This document shows positions 57,627-64,000 of a stretch of DNA of 64,000 nt, piece after piece. Position 1 is the stretch's first letter. Each line of letters starts with the position of its first letter. The stretch is from Cephalopachus bancanus (lineage: Eukaryota; Chordata; Mammalia; Primates; Tarsiidae): NCBI GenBank assembly GCA_027257055.1, contig JAPVLO010000322.1, positions 2,170,001 through 2,234,000 on the forward strand. The letters run 5' to 3'. The notes beneath the pieces are model-generated. The model was not told the DNA's origin. It worked only from the letters and a program-made list of their open reading frames with translations, and made no database searches. A program made the translations under genes and the position numbers.

Positions 57627-58284
57627 GTAATATGACAATTCCAGTTTGCATAATAGTTGTGAGCCATGAAACTAGTCATAAAGACAACCAAGTGAATACA
57701 TCAAATGACTCTAAGGAATTAGGTAAGACCTGTTAAAACCATGTGGCCTATTTTCTTATTTTGTGTGTACGAATTGCAACTTTCCCAGAGCAATTTATCC
57801 AGGTACAACATGTAGTAGTAACAATTAGTATCAGACAATGTTCTTATTTAGCCAGTGGATACTAAAGGACTTCTTAGGTTAGGTTCTGTGATTACCAGCA
57901 AAGGCTGTTGAATGTGAAATTTCAATTACACCATTATCTTGTCAAGCAAAAAAGGTAAAATTATGATATGGAGTCTTGTCCTGATATCCTAGGAAATGCT
58001 GCCTACAGCATGAAAAGTAAACTCCTTCCTAGATTTGTTGTTTGAATGTCTCTGATCATGGTATTTGGTGGTTTGGTGGATTTTTTTGTGTGGTCCATAC
58101 ATCAGGCATGGGGCTTGTTCCTTAAAATTTGTCTAGTTTTAGTTTATAAGGTTTTAGGAAAATAACAGATTTTGTTTTTCATTGGATAGCCAAATATTGA
58201 AGGAAATTAGGAGAAATCAGGAACTAGTCCAGTCTACAGGTGGATAACAATAACTAGAAAATAACATACAGGGCTGTAGAAGTT

Positions 58285-58540
58285 CCTTTTTTTTTTTTTT
58301 TTGGAGGAGTCTCACTCTATCACCCAGGCTGAAGTGTAAGTGGCACGCTCACTTGTATTGTAGAGACCTTGTCTCTACAATAAATCAAAAATTAGCCAGG
58401 AGTGGTGGTGGGCACCTGTAGTTCCAGCTACTCGGAAGTCTGTGGTGGAAGGATTGCCTGAGCCCAACATGTTGAGGTCACTGCACTCCAGCCTAGGGAA
58501 CAGAGTGAGACCCTGTCTCAAAAACAAACAAACAAAAAAC
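58285..58540. mobile_element. Inverted Alu fusion with a perfect hairpin at the junction
   Basis: A reverse Alu 3' fragment (T-tract, GGAGTCTCACTCTATCACCC to CACGCTCAC) turns at TATTGTAGAGAC-CTT-GTCTCTACAATA (58356-58382) into a sense Alu that ends CTGTCTCAAAAACAAAC. Confidence 0.92.
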
Positions 58541-58586
58541 AAAATAAAAAACAAACCTCTTGAATGTTATTTAAAGTTATTTAAGG

Positions 58587-58890
58587 CCAGGAGTGGTGGC
58601 TCAGCCTGTAATCCCAGCTCTTTGGGAAGCCGAGGTGAGAGGATTACCTGAGCCCAGGAGTTTGAGACCAGCCTGGGCAACATGGTGAGACCTTCTCTCT
58701 ACACTGAATCACAAAAACTATCTGCGCATGGTGGCATGCATCTGTAGTTCTGGCTACTTGGAAGACTGAGGCAGAAGGATCGCCTGAACCCAGCAGGTTG
58801 AGGCTGCAGTGGCTACAAGCATGCCAAGCACTCCAGGCTGGGCAACAGAGTGAGACTCCAACTCAAAAAATAATAATAATAATAAATAAA
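58587..58890 (+). mobile_element. Alu SINE
   Basis: A sense dimer from GGCCAGGAGTGGTGGCTCAG to CCAACTCAAAAAATAATAA. Confidence 0.93.
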
Positions 58891-58927
58891 AAAGAAAGGT
58901 ATTTAAAAGTTGGCTAGGAAGACTTTA

Positions 58928-59297
58928 TTTATTTTCAGAGTCAGGGTCTTGCTCTGTCACCCAGGCTGGAGTACAGTGGCGAGATCACAGCTCACTGCCA
59001 CCTGCAAGTCCTGGGCTCCAGCAATCATCCTGCCTTGTCTTCTGAGTAGCTAGGACTACAGGTGCACGCCACCATGTGCACATTTTATTGATATAGAGGT
59101 AGGATTTTTGAACAAGGTAGTTTGGGCTCCAGTTTGTGCTCTTAACCACTACGCATACTTGTCCTTTAAGGGACAGACGGAAGCCGCTGAAAGGCTAATT
59201 TATTTTTGTTTTTATTTTGTAGAAGTGAGGTATCCCAGACTGATTTCAAATTCCTGATCTCAATCGATCCTCCTGCCTCAGCCTCCCAATGGTGCCT
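58928..59297 (-). mobile_element. Old Alu (antisense) interrupted by a MIR-like segment
   Basis: Alu parts at 58928-59080 (GAGTCAGGGTCTTGCTCTGT) and about 59195-59297 (TAGAAGTGAGGTATCCCAG to CAATGGTGCCTGGCC) bracket 59081-59194. Confidence 0.75.
59081..59194 (-). repeat. MIR-like segment (antisense)
   Basis: GATATAGAGGTAGGATTTTT, GGGCTCCAGTTTGTGCTCTT, AACCACTACGCATACTTG. It is very similar to the segment at 62985-63640. Confidence 0.65.
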
Positions 59298-59386
59298 GGC
59301 CATGGTTTTCAAATAAATAAATTACAAACTTGAAAATATACACAGAGAACAAGTGAAAAAGAAGTTATTTAAAAGACAAAGTAGGC

Positions 59387-59678
59387 CAGGTACAGTGGTT
59401 CATGCCTATAATCTCAACACTTTGGAAGACGGAGGTGAGAGTATCGTCTGAGCTCAGAGGTTAGAGACCAGCCTGGACAACTTGGTAAGACCTCGTCTCT
59501 ACAATAAAAAATCAAAAAATTAGCCAGGCATGGTGGTGTACATATGTAGTTCCAGCTACTTGGAAGACTAAGATGAAAGGATTGCCTGAGCCCAGCAGGT
59601 TGAGGCTGTGGTGGCCGTGAGCATGCTACTGCACTCCACCCTGGTGACACAGTGAGACTCCAACTCAAAAAAAAAAAA
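59387..59678 (+). mobile_element. Alu SINE
   Basis: A sense dimer from GGCCAGGTACAGTGGTTCAT to CCAACTCAAAAAAAA. Confidence 0.93.
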
Positions 59679-59691
59679 AGAAAGAAAACTG

Positions 59692-60300
59692 GGCCAGGCT
59701 CAGTGGCCCACATCAGTAATACCAGCACTTTGGGAGGCTGAGGTGGGAGAATCGCTTGAGCCCAAGAATTCAAGACCAGCCTGGGCAACATAGCGAGACC
59801 TCGTCTCTACAAAAAAATAAAAAATTAGCCGTGCTCGGTGGCTCAGCCTGTAATCCCAGCACTTTGGGAGGCTGAGGTGTGTGGAATGCCTGAGCCCGCG
59901 GGTTCGAGACCCATCTGGGCAACTTGGCGAGACTTCATCTCTACAATAAATCAAAAAATTAGCCAGGCGTGGTAGTGCGCGCCTGTAGTTCCAGCTACTT
60001 GGAAGGCTGAGGCGGAAGGATTGCCGGAGCCCAGCAGGTCAAAGCTGCGGTGGCCGGGAGCGGCCAGTGCACTCCAGTCTGGGTGACAGAGTGAGACTCC
60101 AACTCAAAAAAAAATAAAAATAAAATAAATAAAAAATTAGCCGGACCTGGTGGTGCACGCATGTAGTCCTAGTTACATGGGAGGCTAAGGTGGAAGAATT
60201 GCCTGAGCTAGAGGAGTTCGAAGCTGCAGTGAGCTGGTATTATGTCACTGCACTCCAGCCTGGGCAACAGAGGCCCTGTCACACAAAGTAAAAAGAAATA
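59692..60300 (+). mobile_element. Alu inserted in the linker of another Alu
   Basis: The outer left monomer 59692-59827 (GGCCAGGCTCAGTGGCCCAC), the inner full young Alu at about 59828-60125 (GTGCTCGGTGGCTCAGCC to CCAACTCAAAAA) and the outer right monomer at about 60136-60300. AATAAAAAATTAGCC stands on both sides of the inner copy. Confidence 0.93.
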
Positions 60301-60419
60301 AAAAGAAAACTCTCCACAAACTAGGAATATAGAGCAACTTCCTCACCGTGATAAAAAGCATTTACAAAACATCGTACTTCCACGGTGAAAGACTGAATGA
60401 TTTCCCTTAAGATAGGGAA

Positions 60420-60532
60420 CAAGACTTGCCATGTTACCCAAGCTGGTCTCAAACCCATGGGCTCAGGCAATCCTCTCGTCTTCACCTCCCAAAGTACTGG
60501 GATTACAGGTGTGAGTGCCTGGCTCAGTTTTC
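60420..60532 (-). mobile_element. Alu left-monomer fragment (antisense)
   Basis: ACTTGCCATGTTACCCAAGC to GGTGTGAGTGCCTGGC. Confidence 0.8.
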
Positions 60533-60860
60533 TTTTTCTTTAAAAAAAAAATCATTAATGAATGTTATTTTGCCAAATGTTCTTTTCTTCATCAATTGGC
60601 ATGATCACATGATTTTTCTTTTTTAGTCTCTTGATATAGTGGATTATAAAACTCAACATTGTACTGGAAGCCCTAGTCAGCACAACAAAACTGAAAAGGA
60701 GGTAAAAAGCATTCAGACTGGAAAGGAAAAAAGAAAACTCTCTATTTGCAGATGAAATAATTGTCTATATTAAAAAAATCCCTTTAAAAGTTAAATAAAA
60801 TAATTTTTAAAATTTTTTAATTAAAAAAAAATCCCAAGGAGTCTACAAAAAACTTCCTGC

Positions 60861-61105
60861 CAGGCACGGTGACTCACACCTATAATCCCAGCACTTTGGG
60901 AGGCTCAGGTGAGAGGACTGCCTGAGCCCAGGGGTTTGAGACTAGCCTGGGCAACATGGCAAGACCTCGTCTCTATAATAAAATAAAAAAATCCTCCAGG
61001 CATGGTGACGTGCACCTGTGGTTCTAGCTACTTGGAAGACCAGTAGGTTGAGGCTGTGGTGGCCGTGAGCATGTCACTGCACTCCAGACTGGGCGCCAGA
61101 GTGAG

Positions 61106-61108
<3 letters not shown>
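60861..61108 (+). mobile_element. Alu SINE with (CA)n tail
   Basis: CTGCCAGGCACGGTGACTCA to GGGCGCCAGAGTGAGATT. Part of the right monomer is deleted, and the A-tail is replaced by (CA)n. Confidence 0.9.
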
Positions 61109-61149
<41 letters not shown>

Positions 61150-61158
61150 GCGCCAGAG

Positions 61159-61198
<40 letters not shown>
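61091..61198 (+). repeat. Compound (CA)n with a duplicated Alu end
   Basis: GGGCGCCAGAGT (61091-61102) and GAGATT precede (CA)n at 61109-61147. GGGCGCCAGAGT recurs at 61148-61159 before a second (CA)n at 61160-61198. Confidence 0.97.
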
Positions 61199-61201
<3 letters not shown>

Positions 61202-61282
61202 TCCTAAAATTAGTAAGGTAGTTCAGCAAGATCCCAGGTTCAAGATCAACACATACACACAATTATTCAGAGTACAGCACAA

Positions 61283-61657
<375 letters not shown>

Positions 61658-61952
61658 TTATGTTTAGTTTGTGTTTCAGAAGGACAGAGGAAATAAGACA
61701 GAGGTATACCTGAAGAAAAATGACTGAGAAGTTCCCAAAACTAGGAGAAACATACCAACCCACAGATTATGGAAATCCAAAGACTTGCAAGTAAGAAACA
61801 AAAACAAAAAGAAAGAAAGGAGAGAAAAATCTCACCTAGACTCATGATAGTGAAATTGCAGAACACTGCAAAATGGAGTGCTGAGGATGGAGAAGGCAGT
61901 AGAGGCCAAGAGAAAACATTGTTGATGTATTAGATTTAAAAGCGAATAGTGG

Positions 61953-62256
61953 GGCCAGGCATGGTGGCTTATGCCTTACAATCCCAGCACTTTGAGAAGC
62001 TGAGGTGGGAAGCTTGCTTGAGTCCAGGAGTTCAAGTACAGCCTGGGCAACATATCGAGACCTTGTCTCTACAAAAGACTAAAGAAAAAAAAAAAGTATC
62101 TAGGCATGGTGATCCCTGCCTGTAATTCAAGCTACCAGGCAGGTTGAGGCAGAAGAATTGCCTGAACTCAGGAGGTCAAGGCTTCGGTGAGCAGTGAAGC
62201 AGTGACCATGCCACTGCACTTTAACTTGATCAACAGAGTGAGACCCCTGACTCATT
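61953..62256 (+). mobile_element. Alu SINE
   Basis: GGGCCAGGCATGGTGGCTTA to GAGACCCCTGACTCATTATT. Confidence 0.9.
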
Positions 62257-62261
62257 ATTAC

Positions 62262-62378
62262 CTGTAAGCCCCTTACACACAGTAGGTGATTTACTCTTTG
62301 CAGCAATCATAAGGTAGTTTGATTATTATTACTTTTATTTTACAGATGGAGTTGAGACACGTGAAATTTAGTTATTTG
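62262..62378 (-). repeat. MIR fragment (antisense)
   Basis: TACACACAGTAGGTGATTTA, then TATTTTACAGATGGAGTTGA. It is cut by the next Alu. Confidence 0.65.
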
Positions 62379-62379
62379 G

Positions 62380-62965
62380 CCTGACATGGTGGCTCACACC
62401 TATAATTCCAGTACTTTGGGAGACTGAGGGTATAGGACTGCCTGAGCCCATGGGTTCAAGACTAGCCTGAACAACTTGACAAGACCTCATCTCTACAATA
62501 AATCAAAAAATTAAGCTGGGCTCGGTGGCTCAGCCTGTAATCCCGTGCCTTTGGGAGGCTGAGGTGAGTGGATTGCCTGAGCCCGTGGGTTCGAGACCCG
62601 CCTGGGCAACTAAGCAAGACTCATCTCTACAATAAACCAAAAACGGCCGGGTGTGGTAGTGAGCGCCTGTAATTTCGGCTACTCGGAAGGCTGAGGTGGA
62701 AGGATTGCCGGAGCCCAGCAGGTCCAGGCTGCGGTGGCCAGGAGCGGCCACTGCACTCCAGTCTGGGCAACAGAGTGAGACTCCAATTCAAAAAAAAAAA
62801 AAAAAAAATTAGCTGGGTGTGGAGGCACGTGCATGTGCTTCCAACCACTTGGAAGGCTGAGGCAGAAGGATCACCTGAGCCCGCAGGTCGAGGCTTCGGT
62901 GGCTGTGAGCCACTGAGCTCCTGCCTGGGCGACAGAGCGAGACTCTGACTCCAAAAAATTTTTTT
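62380..62965 (+). mobile_element. Alu inserted in the linker of another Alu
   Basis: The outer left monomer 62380-62514, the inner young Alu 62515-62808 (GCTGGGCTCGGTGGCTCAGC to CCAATTCAAAA plus A-tail) and the outer right monomer 62809-62965 (TTAGCTGGGTGTGGAGGCAC). The flanking duplication is AAAAAATTA. Confidence 0.94.
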
Positions 62966-62984
62966 TAGTTACTTTCTATGGTGG

Positions 62985-63640
62985 CACACTTTATGGATGT
63001 AGAGGCAGGATTTTCTTTTTTTTTTTTTTTTGAGTCGGAGTCTCAAGGCGATCCTTCCACCTCAGCCTTCCAAGTGGCTGGAAGAACAGGCACGCGCCTC
63101 CACGCCCAGCTAAATTTTTTTTTTTTTTTTTTTGAGTTGGAGTCTCACTCTGTCACCCAGACTGGAGTGCAGTGGCACGCTCCCAGCCACCGCAGCCTCG
63201 ACCTGCTGGGCTCCGGCGATTTTTTCCCCCTCAGCCTTCCAAGTAACTGGAACTACAGGCGGGCGCTACTACGCCCGGCTAAGTTTTGATTTATTGTAGA
63301 GACAGGTCTTGCCAAGTTGCCCAGGTGGGTCTCGAATCCGCGGCCTCAGGCAATCCACTCACCTCGGCCTCTCAAAGCGTGGGATTACAGGCTGAGCTAC
63401 CGAGTTCGGCCTAATTTTTTTTTTTAAGCTATTGTAGAGACGAGGGTCCGTCATGTTGTCCAGGCTGGTTTTAAACCCGTGGGCTCGGGCAATCAATCCT
63501 CTTGCCTCAGACTCCCAAAGTGCTGGGATTACAGGCGTGAGCCACCGCGTCCGCAGAGGCAGGATTTTAAACAAGGTTGTTCTGGCTCCAGTTTGCGCCC
63601 TAACCACTACGCATATTTGCCTCTCTAAGTGCTGTGGGAG
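62985..63640 (-). repeat. MIR-like segment split by an Alu insertion
   Basis: GGATGTAGAGGCAGGATTTT before the insertion; AAACAAGGTTGTTCTGGCTC and CCTAACCACTACGCATATTT after it. Confidence 0.7.
63001..63568 (-). mobile_element. Nested reverse Alus with 14-bp TSD
   Basis: AGAGGCAGGATTTT at 63001-63014 and 63555-63568 flanks an outer reverse Alu. Its linker holds a second, young reverse Alu at about 63116-63412 (GAGTTGGAGTCTCACTCTG to GAGCTACCGAGTTCGGCC). The outer copy resumes with AGCTATTGTAGAGACGAGGG. Confidence 0.95.
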
Positions 63641-63814
63641 CCGAAAGACGGTGGACCGGGGAGTGGCAGCACATGTGCTTGTGGAGGAACATCCTGGCAT
63701 CGCTGTGGACGGTGGATCAAGGGGGGGTAAGGGTGGAAATAAGGAGGCTTGCTATTTGTTATTGGATATCCTTGAAATAAGGAGTCTTATTATTTATTAT
63801 TGAATAATGCGGCC

Positions 63815-64000
63815 CCACACAGGGAGGCCTGAATTAGGACTAGGGGGGCAGACACAAGCGCAAGGATTTGCGGGCTCTCCCGGAGTCGAGGCCACAGGAC
63901 TTGAGTTTGGATCGGACTGTAATCCGGAAGGAGAGTGAGGATGATGAGCAGGTTTCTGGCTTGGGCAATTCGGTGGACAGGCATTCACTGAGGTGGGCTG
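63815..64000 (-). repeat. LINE-2 fragment, runs off the window
   Basis: GAGGCCTGAATTAGGACTAG, GCAGGTTTCTGGCTTGGGCA, CAGGCATTCACTGAGGTGGG match antisense L2. Confidence 0.65.

Larger units (their letters stand above)
55830..58281. repeat. Old repeat block split by Alus, family uncertain
   Basis: Segments 55830-56135, 56428-56458, 56955-57335 and 57627-58281 (for example GGCATACAAGCATGAGAATC, AATGCTGGCATGTTCCTGG, TTGAGCAACAAAGGAGGTTA) read like one dispersed element, possibly the inside of an ancient endogenous retrovirus. No open frame remains. Confidence 0.4.

Noticed and set aside
63569..64000. Possible start of MEAF6, expected downstream of SNIP1 from human synteny
   Set aside because: The end of the window reads as MIR and LINE-2; no first exon or CpG island of that gene is visible.

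Overview
The window is nuclear DNA of a primate, most likely a lemur-type strepsirrhine. Three vertebrate genes can be read exon by exon with intact GT/AG splice sites. The non-coding DNA is packed with dimeric, 7SL-derived Alu elements whose youngest form (linker ACAATAAATC, 3' end CCAACTCAAAAA) is unlike human Alu subfamilies. The tRNA-Met-like monomer SINE typical of galagos and lorises was not seen, so a lemuriform is favoured; this lineage call is inference. The gene order and orientation match the human 1p34.3 block, read here as its reverse complement.

Layout. 1-27,143: GNL2 (+), a complete 16-exon CDS for a 726-residue nucleolar GTPase of 60S ribosome assembly; its promoter lies at the very start of the window. 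27,135-34,450: DNALI1 (-), a complete 6-exon CDS for the 258-residue axonemal inner-arm dynein light intermediate chain, tail to tail with GNL2, with an RFX-type X-box just upstream of its start. 36,180-50,250: SNIP1 (+), a complete 4-exon CDS for the 395-residue FHA-domain nuclear protein, with a CpG-rich, ETS-site promoter. 50,250-64,000: intergenic, almost entirely nested Alu, LINE-1, LINE-2, MIR and unclassified old repeats. The next gene expected from human synteny (MEAF6) was not found, and RSPO1, expected upstream of GNL2, is outside the window.

The genes do not form a functional pathway: GNL2 acts in the nucleolus, SNIP1 in nuclear transcription, splicing and RNA processing, DNALI1 in motile cilia. 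GNL2 and SNIP1 have housekeeping-type promoters, DNALI1 a ciliary one. GNL2 and DNALI1 appear to share overlapping, opposite-strand polyadenylation signals.

No new genetic system was found. The more unusual observations are an in-frame 33-nt candidate microexon in GNL2 intron 12; a 134-bp, about 96% identical duplication linking GNL2 intron 15 to the DNALI1 3' region; a 22-codon upstream ORF that abuts the DNALI1 start as ATGA; and local Alu peculiarities: a tRNA T-arm-like hairpin at the B box, a built-in AATAAA in the linker, Alus nested inside Alu linkers, and two tail-out inverted Alu fusions. Repeat families were named by recognition of their consensus, and repeat edges are good to about 10 bases.
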